Assembly (NCBI RefSeq): GCF_002742285.1
Contig: NZ_MDGM01000012.1
Span: 992,001-1,056,000, forward strand
DNA: 64,000 nucleotides
Source of the DNA: Paramylibacter kogurei
Lineage (GTDB): Bacteria > Pseudomonadota > Alphaproteobacteria > Rhodobacterales > Rhodobacteraceae
Reading direction: 5' to 3'
Shown here: positions 1 through 8,343 of the stretch, one piece after another
Position numbering within the stretch: the stretch's first letter is position 1
How the letters are laid out: every line of letters begins with the position of its first letter
The notes under the pieces: generated by a model
Told to the model about the DNA's origin: nothing
The model's input: only the letters and a program-made list of their open reading frames with translations
The model's database searches: none
Made by a program: the position numbers and the translations under genes

Positions 1-462
1 TGTCTTGGTCGCGGCAACGCTTAGCTCCGCGCCTGCGTGGATGTCCAAGGTAAAATCGCTAACCTGTACCAATGGTGAATCCGCATGATTTGTTAACGCA
101 ATGGACGTGGAGCCAGCGGCGGTTGCCATACGTGCCAATTCAACAATGTCTGGGCTTTTGCCTGATTGTGAAATTGAAATACAGGCACTGTTTTTCAGCG
201 CCATTTGGCGCTTGTAAACCGACGCAACCGATGGCCCAACCGATGCCACGGGAATGCCCAATAATAATTCTGTCGCATATTTGAAATAAGTAGCAACATG
301 ATCGGAAGATCCACGTGCAACACTGACGATATATGCTGGGTCATGGTCACGTAAAACATCCGCAGCACGCGCAATTTCAGGTTCACCATGCGTTAACAGA
401 CGATCAACAGCGACGGGCAATTCCAATATTTCGCGCCGCATTTGGGTTTGTGATTTCGTCAA
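1..462 (-). CDS. SIS-domain sugar-phosphate isomerase/deaminase, GlmS-C/NagB-II-like (3' end outside window)
   Basis: The first 154 codons are visible and the C-terminus lies beyond the left edge. The protein has a SIS sugar-isomerase fold: VARGSSDHVA followed by ISISQSGKSPDIVELAR is the phosphosugar-binding Ser-rich loop of the isomerase half of GlmS and of NagB-II/AgaS deaminases. There is no N-terminal glutaminase domain, so a stand-alone glucosamine-6-phosphate deaminase/isomerase is the likeliest role. The ATG at 470 that overlaps the upstream stop runs into a stop after three codons. The usable start is TTG at 462, with AAGGA about 8 nt upstream; ATG at 441 is the alternative. It is the last visible gene of the kinase-gntR-SIS operon and would convert GlcN-6-P to fructose-6-P. 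AgaS-type specificity cannot be excluded. Confidence 0.85.
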   Translation of the reverse strand, partial: MTKSQTQMRREILELPVAVDRLLTHGEPEIARAADVLRDHDPAYIVSVARGSSDHVATYFKYATELLLGIPVASVGPSVASVYKRQMALKNSACISISQSGKSPDIVELARMATAAGSTSIALTNHADSPLVQVSDFTLDIHAGAELSVAATKT

Positions 463-466
463 AGTT

Positions 467-1225
467 TCATTCCTTTGCTAATCGCAATTCCGCCACAAAG
501 TTATAGGCATCCCCGCGATAGATTGATTGTGTAAATTCCGCTACGCGCCCATCCGCAAGATAGGACATGCGTTCAATTTGAAGCCCCGCAGCGCCTTGTT
601 CCATTTCCAGCAATTCGCAATTTTCGCCGATGACGTTGATTGCAGAAATTTTTTGCAATGCGCGTATTGGACGACGCCCATATGTTTCCAGCAACTCGTA
701 TAATGATCCCTGAACCAATTCGGGGTCAGGCAGGATTTCTGTTGGAAGTGATGCGCGTTCAATCGCCATCGGGCGCTCATCAGCGGTTCGCAGTCGTGTC
801 ATGCGCGAAACTGATGCATCAGGTGCCAGTGCCAGCGATAACACCTCTGCCGGGGAGGGCATGTATATTCCCTTGTCCAACCAGCGTGATGTTGAATTTA
901 ATCCGCGCCGTTCCATGTCTTCGCTAAATGATGTCAGGCGTGACAATGATTGTTCGATGCGCGATTGATCTGGTGCAACGAACGAACCTGATCCTTGTTT
1001 TTGAATGATCTGCCCGTCTTGTGCCAATGTTTGAATGGCTTTCCGCACGGTGACACGTGATAATCCAGTGATCGCACCAATTTCGCGTTCAGGTGGAAGC
1101 GGGCTTGATGGTTGCAAAATGCCATCAGCTATTCCAGACGACAACCGATTGCGAAGCTGTAAATAACGTGGCCCCCCATCAGGCGTGAGCCATTTTTCAG
1201 GCGCAAGATATTTTGCAACAGTCAT
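467..1225 (-). CDS. GntR-family (HutC subfamily) transcriptional regulator with UTRA domain
   Basis: This 252-residue DNA-binding repressor or activator has an N-terminal winged helix (about residues 18-85, containing PPEREIGAITGLSRVTVRKA) and a C-terminal UTRA effector domain of the HutC/NagR/DasR type (about residues 95-245). UTRA domains in sugar operons commonly bind GlcNAc-6-P or GlcN-6-P. Its ATG overlaps the kinase stop (ATGA), and its own stop is 4 nt from the start of the SIS gene, so the three genes are one operon. It is the obvious candidate to bind the inverted 27-bp element in the divergent region at 2117-2280 and so control both this operon and the murQ-ABC operon. The regulator class is clear; the effector is inferred. 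Confidence 0.9.
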   Translation of the reverse strand: MTVAKYLAPEKWLTPDGGPRYLQLRNRLSSGIADGILQPSSPLPPEREIGAITGLSRVTVRKAIQTLAQDGQIIQKQGSGSFVAPDQSRIEQSLSRLTSFSEDMERRGLNSTSRWLDKGIYMPSPAEVLSLALAPDASVSRMTRLRTADERPMAIERASLPTEILPDPELVQGSLYELLETYGRRPIRALQKISAINVIGENCELLEMEQGAAGLQIERMSYLADGRVAEFTQSIYRGDAYNFVAELRLAKE

Positions 1226-2115
1226 GCGCAGGCCTCGTTTGATTGCAAAACCAATTTGTGTGCCATCGCCAACCCACCATCAAGCGCATCGCCCAATGGT
1301 TTTGTAATATTTGTGTTGAACGGTTTGCCAAGGTATTCCAAATAGCTTGGCCCAACACCGCCAGTTAAAACCAAACGCTCGCCCGATTGATATCCAAGCG
1401 TAGTAAGCGCAGATCGCAAATACGCAGCCCCTTCATTCATCAATGCACGGCCATGTTGATCGTCATTGCTGGCGGCGCGAATAATATCGGGTGCAAAGCG
1501 TGCGTAATCACGTGGGGTTGCGGTGACGCTAAATTTCACCATCGCGTTGATGTTATTAAATTGCGCTAGCAAAGATTGGGTTAGGGGGGAGTGTACCAAG
1601 ATTTTATCATCACATTGCACAACAATTTCAAGCGATCGACGGCCAAGCCATGCGCCAGATGCCTGATCGGAAATATAAAACCCGCGTCCAGAAACAAAAT
1701 GCATTTGCCCAGCATTTGACGCCCCACAAAACGTTCCCGTTCCAATGCCGATCACATATCCATCTTGTCCGCCAAGCGAACCCAAAACAGTGGTGGGTCG
1801 ATCATCGGTTAATGACAGTTTGTGAAATTTGAATTTTTTTCGCAAAATCTGGCCTTGCTTTTCATCCATATAGCCCGCCAAACCAAAATGGGCGCAAATA
1901 TTGGGCGTGGCATGATGATCCAGATGTGCATCTTTTAATGCAGCATTGATCGCAGCGGCGACATTCACACATGCTGAATCAAGGTTTGATGCTACATTTG
2001 CCGCGTCACCAATAGCGCCGCCAAGCCGGTTTCCATCACAATCAGCAATGGCCACACGACAGCCAGAACCGCCACCGTCAACCGCCAGAATATATGGTTT
2101 TTGTGAATCACTCAT
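1222..2115 (-). CDS. BadF/BadG/BcrA-type ATPase, N-acetylhexosamine kinase-like
   Basis: The 297-residue protein belongs to the ASKHA fold family. The phosphate-1 loop AVDGGGSGCR lies at residues 11-20, a second phosphate loop GIGTGTF near residue 122, and the adenosine motif LTGGVGPSY near 250. Relatives include mammalian GlcNAc kinase and bacterial MurNAc/GlcNAc kinases. Beside a MurQ-like etherase and a SIS isomerase, the likely reaction is 6-phosphorylation of an imported amino sugar (MurNAc, GlcNAc or glucosamine). It is the first gene of the minus-strand operon. Its Shine-Dalgarno (AAAGG) lies inside one copy of the inverted element at 2117-2143. Substrate is inferred from context only. 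Confidence 0.82.
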   Translation of the reverse strand: MSDSQKPYILAVDGGGSGCRVAIADCDGNRLGGAIGDAANVASNLDSACVNVAAAINAALKDAHLDHHATPNICAHFGLAGYMDEKQGQILRKKFKFHKLSLTDDRPTTVLGSLGGQDGYVIGIGTGTFCGASNAGQMHFVSGRGFYISDQASGAWLGRRSLEIVVQCDDKILVHSPLTQSLLAQFNNINAMVKFSVTATPRDYARFAPDIIRAASNDDQHGRALMNEGAAYLRSALTTLGYQSGERLVLTGGVGPSYLEYLGKPFNTNITKPLGDALDGGLAMAHKLVLQSNEACA

Positions 2116-2116
2116 G

Positions 2117-2143
2117 TAATACCTTTATAATACCTTTGTTGAG
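2117..2143 (-). promoter_or_regulatory. Candidate GntR operator, copy 1 (kinase side)
   Basis: Read on the minus strand this begins CTCAACAA and continues into GGTATTATAAAGGTATTA, ending 2 nt before the kinase ATG. The core is a tandem GGTATTAT repeated at 11-bp spacing, one helical turn. It matches the copy at 2253-2280, in opposite orientation, over about 27 bases with one substitution and one indel. The position over the ribosome-binding site would let a bound repressor block transcription here. Binding by the adjacent HutC-type regulator is inferred. Confidence 0.5.
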
Positions 2144-2252
2144 ATGTGAAGCCCAAAATTGAAATCCATATCGGCTATCGGGGCTTTTTAGATTGAAAGG
2201 ATATTGATTTTACTTAAGTAATTCTGCGAAAATCTGCCGTTTTTAAAAATGA

Positions 2253-2280
2253 CTCGACAATAGGTATTATAAAGGTATTA
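2253..2280 (+). promoter_or_regulatory. Candidate GntR operator, copy 2 (murQ side)
   Basis: CTCGACAATA followed by GGTATTATAAAGGTATTA is the same element as 2117-2143, inverted. It overlaps the best core promoter match for murQ, so occupancy would block RNA polymerase directly. Confidence 0.5.
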
Positions 2281-2281
2281 T
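2254..2281 (+). promoter_or_regulatory. Probable sigma-70 promoter of the murQ-ABC operon
   Basis: The -35 box TCGACA (2254-2259) and the -10 box TATTAT (2276-2281) are separated by 16 bp, each matching consensus at five of six positions. Transcription would start near 2288, leaving a short leader with AAGGAG at 2291-2296 before the TTG start at 2305. Both boxes lie inside operator copy 2. Confidence 0.45.
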
Positions 2282-2304
2282 TTTTGGAATAAGGAGATTC
2301 GACA

Positions 2305-3207
2305 TTGCTGCCGCAAACTGAACAGATCGCCAATTCAAATATGCACATTGATGCCGTTGCGCCAATGCGTGCTTTGACCATCATGTTAGACGTGCAACGA
2401 AAATCGCTGGATGCAATTGAACATGTCGCATCAGAGATCATCCTTGCAAGCGAACAGGTCGCAAAAACCATTCAGTCAGGTGGCACAATCCATTACGTTG
2501 CGGCGGGCAGTTCGGGGTTAATGGCGCTTGCAGATGGCGCTGAATTGCCCGGAACATTTGGCATTTCACAAGATCAAATTCGCATCCATATGGCTGGTGG
2601 CGTCCCCACAAATGGTCAAATGCCAGGTAATACAGAGGATGATATTTCCAGCGCACAAGAAATCGTAAATGCGATGCACCAAAACGATTGCATCATTGCC
2701 ATTAGCGCCAGTGGAACCACGCCATTCCCATGTGAAATTGCCAATGCCGCCAAGGAAAAAAACATTGCGGTTATTGGTATTGCCAATAACCCAGATACCA
2801 GATTGCTTAACATCGCGGATATCGCGATTTGCTTGCGTACCCCGCCAGAGGCACTGGCAGGATCAACCCGCATGGGGGCGGGAACGGCGCAAAAGGTTGC
2901 GCTTAATTTCATATCAACACAGGCGGGGATTTTGCTTGGGCATGTTCATGATGGCCAGATGATCAATTTGATCGCTGACAATGCCAAGCTGCGACAGCGC
3001 GCTGTAAATATCATTTGTTCCATTGCCCATGTATCACCACAGGATGCAGCGCACGCAATGGATATCGCCAATGGAAACACCAAACACGCAATTCTAATTG
3101 CCAAAGGATGCCCAGCATCCGAGGTGAATAAACTGCTTGCAACCTATGGGCCGCGAATGGCCGATTGTTTGCTGGCATTAAATGCTGCGAAAACCGCACA
3201 AACATAA
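2305..3207 (+). CDS. murQ: MurQ-like N-acetylmuramic acid 6-phosphate etherase (SIS domain)
   Basis: This 300-residue SIS protein has the length and architecture of MurQ, which cleaves the D-lactyl ether of MurNAc-6-P to GlcNAc-6-P and lactate. Family features visible are ISASGTTPF (canonical AASGRTPY), LAGSTRMGAGTAQK (canonical GSTR..GTAQK), the Glu of GAELPGTFG at the place of the catalytic Glu in DASECPPT, and TEDD at the second acidic site. Deviations are SGLM for the usual SGRL, and GQMINLIADN for NLMVD.KATN. The start is TTG at 2305 with AAGGAG 8 nt upstream; no ATG is suitably placed. It heads an operon with an ABC sugar importer. The function is probable, but the divergent loops leave room for a related lactyl- or other ether sugar phosphate. 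Confidence 0.82.
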   Translation: MLPQTEQIANSNMHIDAVAPMRALTIMLDVQRKSLDAIEHVASEIILASEQVAKTIQSGGTIHYVAAGSSGLMALADGAELPGTFGISQDQIRIHMAGGVPTNGQMPGNTEDDISSAQEIVNAMHQNDCIIAISASGTTPFPCEIANAAKEKNIAVIGIANNPDTRLLNIADIAICLRTPPEALAGSTRMGAGTAQKVALNFISTQAGILLGHVHDGQMINLIADNAKLRQRAVNIICSIAHVSPQDAAHAMDIANGNTKHAILIAKGCPASEVNKLLATYGPRMADCLLALNAAKTAQT

Positions 3208-3218
3208 GGGAGACCACA

Positions 3219-4472
3219 ATGTTAAAACGTACAATTACCGGCAGTTTGCTTGCCACCACTGTGTTATGCACAAATGCCATGGCTCAGGATGTGACATTAA
3301 CCATCGAAAGCTGGCGCAACGATGATTTGGCTATTTGGCAAGAACAGATCATTCCCGCGTTCGAGGCCGCAAATCCAGGTATTAAAATCAAATTTACCCC
3401 ATCGGCACCTGCTGAATATAACGCAGTTCTGAATTCCAAATTGGATGCAGGTTCCGCGGGGGATCTGGTGACATGTCGCCCGTTTGACGCATCACTTGCA
3501 TTATATGATGCGGGTCATTTGGCAAATCTGTCTGATCTTGATGGCATGAATAATTTTTCTGATGTCGCCAAATCAGGCTGGAGCACCGATGATGGTTCCG
3601 CAACATTCTGTGTGCCAATGGCATCTGTGATCCACGGCTTTATCTACAACAAAGATGCGTTTTCAGAGGTTGGTGTCGAAGTTCCAAGCACCGAAGCCGA
3701 ATTTTTTGCAGCGTTAGAAAAAATCAAAGAAGACGGCAATTACATTCCAATGGCGATGGGCACCAACGACCAATGGGAAGCGGCAACAATGGGCTACAAC
3801 AACATTGGCCCAAATTATTGGAAAGGCGAAGAGGGCCGTCTTGCATTGATCAATGGCGATCAAAAGCTAACCGATCCACAATGGGTTGCACCATTTAGCC
3901 AGCTTGCAAAATGGGGCGCATATCTGGGTGATGGTTACGAAGCGCAAACATATCCAGACAGCCAGAACATTTTCACACTGGGCCGCGCGGCAATCTATCC
4001 CGCTGGTTCATGGGAAATTTCAGGCTTCAATAATCTGGTCGATTTTGAAATGGGTGCGTTTAATCCACCGGTACAGGCAGCGGGTGACACGTGCTACATT
4101 TCCGATCACACCGATATTGCGATTGGCATGAATGCGAAAACCGCCCATCCAGAGGAAACGAAAACATTTCTTAACTGGGTTGGTTCTGCAGAGTTTGCGA
4201 AAATCTATGCCAATGCGTTGCCGGGTTTCTTTTCATTGTCAAACCACGAGGTTGGCATGGAGGATCCGCTTGCACAAGAATTCGTAAGCTGGCGTTCAAA
4301 ATGTGAATCATCCATTCGATCCACATATCAAATCCTGTCACGTGGCACGCCAAATTTGGAAAACGAAACATGGAATGCATCCGTTGCTGTAATCCGTGGG
4401 AACGAAACACCAGAAGCCGCGGGCGAACGTTTGCAAAAAGGTTTGGCAAGCTGGTACGCACCACAACAATAA
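3219..4472 (+). CDS. ABC sugar transporter, periplasmic solute-binding protein (family 1)
   Basis: The 417-residue protein has a clear signal peptide (MLKRTITGSLLATTVLCTNAMA, cleavage near residue 22) and the fold of CUT1-type family-1 binding proteins: DVTLTIESWRNDDLAIWQEQIIPAFEAANPGIKI near the mature N-terminus and repeated ATG-VP-type segments mid-protein. It would capture a sugar in the periplasm for the two permeases downstream. The start is ATG 3219, preceded by AAGGGAG; a longer frame opening at 3165 overlaps murQ and lacks a signal sequence. The substrate is not readable from sequence; the operon suggests an amino sugar or sugar ether derived from peptidoglycan. Confidence 0.9.
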   Translation: MLKRTITGSLLATTVLCTNAMAQDVTLTIESWRNDDLAIWQEQIIPAFEAANPGIKIKFTPSAPAEYNAVLNSKLDAGSAGDLVTCRPFDASLALYDAGHLANLSDLDGMNNFSDVAKSGWSTDDGSATFCVPMASVIHGFIYNKDAFSEVGVEVPSTEAEFFAALEKIKEDGNYIPMAMGTNDQWEAATMGYNNIGPNYWKGEEGRLALINGDQKLTDPQWVAPFSQLAKWGAYLGDGYEAQTYPDSQNIFTLGRAAIYPAGSWEISGFNNLVDFEMGAFNPPVQAAGDTCYISDHTDIAIGMNAKTAHPEETKTFLNWVGSAEFAKIYANALPGFFSLSNHEVGMEDPLAQEFVSWRSKCESSIRSTYQILSRGTPNLENETWNASVAVIRGNETPEAAGERLQKGLASWYAPQQ

Positions 4473-4532
4473 GCGTTTAATCACAACGGCTTGGGCGGTG
4501 TATTCGCCCAAGCCAATCAACAGGGGAACAGC

Positions 4533-5459
4533 ATGAACAGCACACAAAAACCATCGCGTATCAAATGGCATATCTTTGTGTTTTTGGCACCCGCGGTGCT
4601 GGTTTACACGGCCGTGATGATTTATCCGCTGTTCAATACATTGCGCCTCTCGCTTTATAGCGAGGTTGCCCAAGCCCGCGAATTTGTTGGCCTTGAGAAT
4701 TTCAAAACTCTGTTTGGCGATGAAAATTGGTCAAAACAGTTTTGGAATGCGCTTGGTAACAATTTCTGGTTTTTTATCATTCATATGCTGGTGCAAAATC
4801 CGATTGGTATTTTGCTTGCGGCAATCCTGTCGCATCCGAAACTACGTTTTGCCAGCTTTTATCGTTCCGCCATTTTCATCCCCACAATCCTGTCATTTGT
4901 GATTGTCGGATTTGCGTGGAAATTGATCCTGTCACCGATTTGGGGCATCGCGCCGGGAATGTTGGATGCAGTTGGATTAAAATCGCTTTATGCGCCGTGG
5001 TTGGGGCGCGAGGCATATGCGTTAACCACATTATCGCTGGTATCCGTATGGCAATTTGTCGGTATCCCAATGATGTTGATCTATGCCGCGTTGCTCTCCA
5101 TCCCAGAGGAAATCTTGGAAGCAGGGGAATGTGACGGTATCACAGGCGCGGCGGCATTTTGGAAAATCAAACTGCCCCTGATATTACCCAGCATCGGCAT
5201 TATTTCGATCCTGACGTTCGTGGCCAATTTCAATGCATTCGACCTAATCTATGCCGCCCAAGGCGCGCTGGCCGGACCTGATTTTTCCACTGATATTTTG
5301 GGTACATTTATGTATCGCACATTCTTTGGGTTCCAATTGCAATTGGGTGATCCGCATATGGGATCAGCGATTGCATCCGCGATGTTCGCCATCATTTTAG
5401 TTGGGGTGTGTATTTACCTGTTCGCAATTCAAAGCCGCATGCGGCGCTATCAATTTTAG
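4533..5459 (+). CDS. ABC sugar transporter permease (MalF/UgpA type)
   Basis: The 308-residue inner-membrane protein has six predicted membrane spans, the first at about residues 15-37. The cytoplasmic EAA loop EAGECDGITGAAAFWKIKLP, which docks onto the ATPase, is present in the second half. The start is ATG 4533 with GGGGAA upstream. A 60-nt gap follows the binding-protein stop and 9 nt separate it from the second permease, so the transporter genes are co-transcribed. It forms a heterodimer with the product of the next gene. Confidence 0.9.
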   Translation: MNSTQKPSRIKWHIFVFLAPAVLVYTAVMIYPLFNTLRLSLYSEVAQAREFVGLENFKTLFGDENWSKQFWNALGNNFWFFIIHMLVQNPIGILLAAILSHPKLRFASFYRSAIFIPTILSFVIVGFAWKLILSPIWGIAPGMLDAVGLKSLYAPWLGREAYALTTLSLVSVWQFVGIPMMLIYAALLSIPEEILEAGECDGITGAAAFWKIKLPLILPSIGIISILTFVANFNAFDLIYAAQGALAGPDFSTDILGTFMYRTFFGFQLQLGDPHMGSAIASAMFAIILVGVCIYLFAIQSRMRRYQF

Positions 5460-5468
5460 GGGTCGGTT

Positions 5469-6308
5469 ATGAACAAAGCTCGCCATAACAAAACCAATGT
5501 GATTGCCGCGCATGCTGCGTTGATCGCCTATACATTGATCGCGCTATTCCCCGTTTTTGTTATTGTTATCAATAGCTTTAAAACACGCCGTGCGATTTTT
5601 CGCGAACCGCTCGCATTACCAAATGCTGACACGTTTAGCATGGTTGGATATGAAACGGTTTTAAAACAGGGGGATTTTTTCCTTTATTTCCAAAACTCGA
5701 TGATCGTCACCGTGGTGTCGTTATTTTTCATCCTGTTATTTGGCGCGATGGCCGCCTTTGCCTTGGCGGAATATCGGTTTAAGGGGAATACCTTGATGGG
5801 GCTTTACCTCGCGCTTGGGATCATGATTCCGATCCGTATCGGCACCGTCGCGATTTTGGATATGATGGTGGCCACAGGTTTGGTCAACACGTTATGGGCG
5901 CTCATCTTGGTTTACACCGCCCAAGGTTTGCCGCTCGCGGTATTTATCCTTAGCGAATTTATGAAACAGGTTTCGGATGATTTGAAAAATGCAGGGCGCA
6001 TTGATGGGTTGTCTGAATATCGCATCTTTTTCAATCTGGTATTGCCGCTGGTGCGCCCAGCAATGGCAACAGTGGCAGTGTTTAACATGATCCCGATTTG
6101 GAATGATCTGTGGTTCCCATTGATCCTTGCCCCCGCAGAAGAGGTGAAGACACTTACCCTTGGCAGCCAAGTGTTCATCGGCCAATTCGTGACCGACTGG
6201 AACGCGGTATTATCCGCGCTTTCATTGGCGATCCTGCCTGTTATGGCGCTTTACGTTGTGTTTTCACGCCAGCTAATTCGTGGCATCACATCAGGAGCAG
6301 TGAAATGA
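5469..6308 (+). CDS. ABC sugar transporter permease (MalG/UgpE type)
   Basis: The 279-residue integral membrane protein is the second half of the CUT1 permease pair. It has about six spans, and its EAA-type loop reads NAGRIDGLSEYRIFFNLVLP near residues 178-197. Its stop overlaps the start of the next gene as ATGA, indicating translational coupling. It would pair with the preceding permease and the ATPase at 7336. Confidence 0.9.
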   Translation: MNKARHNKTNVIAAHAALIAYTLIALFPVFVIVINSFKTRRAIFREPLALPNADTFSMVGYETVLKQGDFFLYFQNSMIVTVVSLFFILLFGAMAAFALAEYRFKGNTLMGLYLALGIMIPIRIGTVAILDMMVATGLVNTLWALILVYTAQGLPLAVFILSEFMKQVSDDLKNAGRIDGLSEYRIFFNLVLPLVRPAMATVAVFNMIPIWNDLWFPLILAPAEEVKTLTLGSQVFIGQFVTDWNAVLSALSLAILPVMALYVVFSRQLIRGITSGAVK

Positions 6309-7336
6309 TCCGCGCGATTGTTATTGGCCTTGGTAATATGGGGCAGAGCCATGCGCTCGCGCTGCAAGCAAACAGCGATGTCGAATTGGTTGGGGTTGTG
6401 AACCGTAGCAAGGTCACATTGCCCGAAACCCTAACCAAGGTTCCATTCTATTCTAATTTCAAAACCGCACTGGACACATGCAATCCTGATCTGGTCTGCA
6501 TCGCCAGTTATTCTGACAGCCATGCAGATTACGCCATTGCGGCGATGAATGCGGGTGCAGATGTATTCGTGGAAAAACCACTTGCCACCAATGTCTCGGA
6601 TGCAAAACGCGTTGTTGAAACGGCGCAAAAATTGGGGCGAAAATTGGTGGTTGGTTATATCCTGCGCCACCACCCAAGCTGGATTCAATTGGTAGAACAA
6701 GCGCGCGCATTGGGCGGGCCATATGTATTTCGCATGAACCTGAACCAGCAATCATCGGGGGATACGTGGGATACACACAAGGCATTGATGCAAACAACAT
6801 CACCCATCGTTGATTGTGGTGTGCATTACGTTGATGTGATGTGCCAGATTGCCATTTCAGAACCCGTTAGCGTCCATGGCATTGGATTGCGCCTGTCAGA
6901 TGAAATTGCGCCTGATATGTATAACTACGGCCAGCTTCAGGTGCGTTTTGCCGATGGGTCCGTTGGGTGGTACGAAGCAGGGTGGGGCCCGATGATGTCC
7001 AACACCGCCCATTTCGTCAAAGATATCGTTTCGCCAAATGGCGCCGTGTCTATCGTGGATAAATCCGACATTCATTCGGATGATGTCGAAGGGCATACAC
7101 GCGTTGGTTCCATCCTTGTGCATCGCATCGATGGCGATGAAACAATCACCATGCCAGACGAACCCGGCCACCAAGAATTATGCGATCGCGAACAGGCGTT
7201 TGTGATCAATGCAATTCAGAACAATATCGATTTGTCTGCCCATATGAATGATGCGGTGCAATCGCTTAAAATTTGTCTGGCAGCGGATGAAAGCATCCGT
7301 TCTGGAAAAATTATCCAGTTAGGAGACTTTGAATAA
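6305..7336 (+). CDS. Gfo/Idh/MocA-family NAD(P)-dependent oxidoreductase
   Basis: The 343-residue protein opens with a Rossmann motif, IVIGLGNMGQSHALAL (GxGxxG), and carries the family lysine in VEKPLAT near residue 96. The C-terminal half is the alpha/beta substrate domain. Members oxidise or reduce sugars and cyclitols at a ring carbon, often inside ABC sugar operons. It sits between permease and ATPase with overlaps on both sides (ATGA at 6305, TAATG at 7336), so it is made in step with the importer. A role processing the imported sugar, for example as a 3-keto derivative, is inferred; the substrate is unknown. Confidence 0.88.
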   Translation: MIRAIVIGLGNMGQSHALALQANSDVELVGVVNRSKVTLPETLTKVPFYSNFKTALDTCNPDLVCIASYSDSHADYAIAAMNAGADVFVEKPLATNVSDAKRVVETAQKLGRKLVVGYILRHHPSWIQLVEQARALGGPYVFRMNLNQQSSGDTWDTHKALMQTTSPIVDCGVHYVDVMCQIAISEPVSVHGIGLRLSDEIAPDMYNYGQLQVRFADGSVGWYEAGWGPMMSNTAHFVKDIVSPNGAVSIVDKSDIHSDDVEGHTRVGSILVHRIDGDETITMPDEPGHQELCDREQAFVINAIQNNIDLSAHMNDAVQSLKICLAADESIRSGKIIQLGDFE

Positions 7337-8328
7337 TGCCCGCACTTAAACTTGAAAATGTCTATAAATCCTTTGGTTCGGTTGATGTGTTAAAGGATAT
7401 TAACCTTACGGTCGAAGACGGTGAATTCGTCGTTTTTGTTGGCCCATCTGGTTGCGGGAAATCAACGCTCTTGCGGGTGATTGCGGGGCTAGAGGATGCA
7501 ACAAAAGGTTCGGTATTTATTGCAGGTGAACAGGTGAACGACACACCACCGTCACGCCGTGGCATTGCAATGGTTTTTCAATCTTATGCTTTATATCCCC
7601 ATCTCAGCGTCAAGGCGAATATGTCGCTTGGCTTAAAGCAGGAAAAACAACCCAAAGATTTAATAGAAACACGCGTACAAAAGGCGAGTGAGATTTTATC
7701 GCTTAATGATTATCTAGATCGCCATCCTGCGGAATTGTCTGGCGGACAGCGCCAACGTGTTGCAATTGGGCGCGCAATTGTGCGTGAACCAAAACTGTTT
7801 TTGTTTGATGAACCACTGTCAAATCTAGATGCGGCATTGCGCATGAACACACGGATTGAAATCGCCGAACTCCATCGCACATTAAGCGCCAGCATGGTTT
7901 ACGTTACCCATGATCAAACCGAGGCGATGACCTTGGCCGATAAAATCGTGGTGCTCCGCGATGGGCGGATTGAACAAGTCGGAAGCCCGATGGAGCTTTA
8001 TAACAATCCAGCAAATAAATTTGTCGCGGGTTTCCTTGGCTCGCCTGCAATGAATTTTTTGAACAAACCAGATGGGCAGGGGGGAACGATTGGCATTCGC
8101 CCCGAACATTTGCGTGTCGCCAAAGGCGGAAAAATAACAGGGAAAATTACCCATATTGAAAATTTAGGAAGCGATACAAACCTTCTTGTGCGCACCGATA
8201 CCAATGAACCGATCACTGTGCGTTTATTTGGTCAACATGCGATGGATGTTGGTGCCAAAGTTTCGCTAACCTATGATGAGGATCAGGCGTTTGAATTTGA
8301 CAATGATGGTTTGCGGGTTATGCGATAG
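7336..8328 (+). CDS. ABC sugar transporter ATP-binding protein (MalK/UgpC type)
   Basis: The 330-residue ATPase has Walker A GPSGCGKST, the Q-loop region VFQSYALYPH, signature LSGGQRQRVAIGRAI, Walker B LFLFDEPLSNLDA and switch YVTHDQTEAM, followed by a C-terminal TOBE-like regulatory domain (about residues 235-330) containing GIRPEHL. This is the CUT1 arrangement in which one ATPase homodimer energises the permease pair. It is the last gene of the murQ-ABC operon and ends 15 nt from the convergent GntR gene; no clear terminator is visible between them. Confidence 0.93.
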   Translation: MPALKLENVYKSFGSVDVLKDINLTVEDGEFVVFVGPSGCGKSTLLRVIAGLEDATKGSVFIAGEQVNDTPPSRRGIAMVFQSYALYPHLSVKANMSLGLKQEKQPKDLIETRVQKASEILSLNDYLDRHPAELSGGQRQRVAIGRAIVREPKLFLFDEPLSNLDAALRMNTRIEIAELHRTLSASMVYVTHDQTEAMTLADKIVVLRDGRIEQVGSPMELYNNPANKFVAGFLGSPAMNFLNKPDGQGGTIGIRPEHLRVAKGGKITGKITHIENLGSDTNLLVRTDTNEPITVRLFGQHAMDVGAKVSLTYDEDQAFEFDNDGLRVMR

Positions 8329-8343
8329 GGTTTCGTTCAACTG

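Noticed and set aside
467..470. ATG overlapping the gntR stop as start of the SIS gene
   Set aside because: It meets a stop after three codons; the SIS frame starts at TTG 462 with a good ribosome-binding site.
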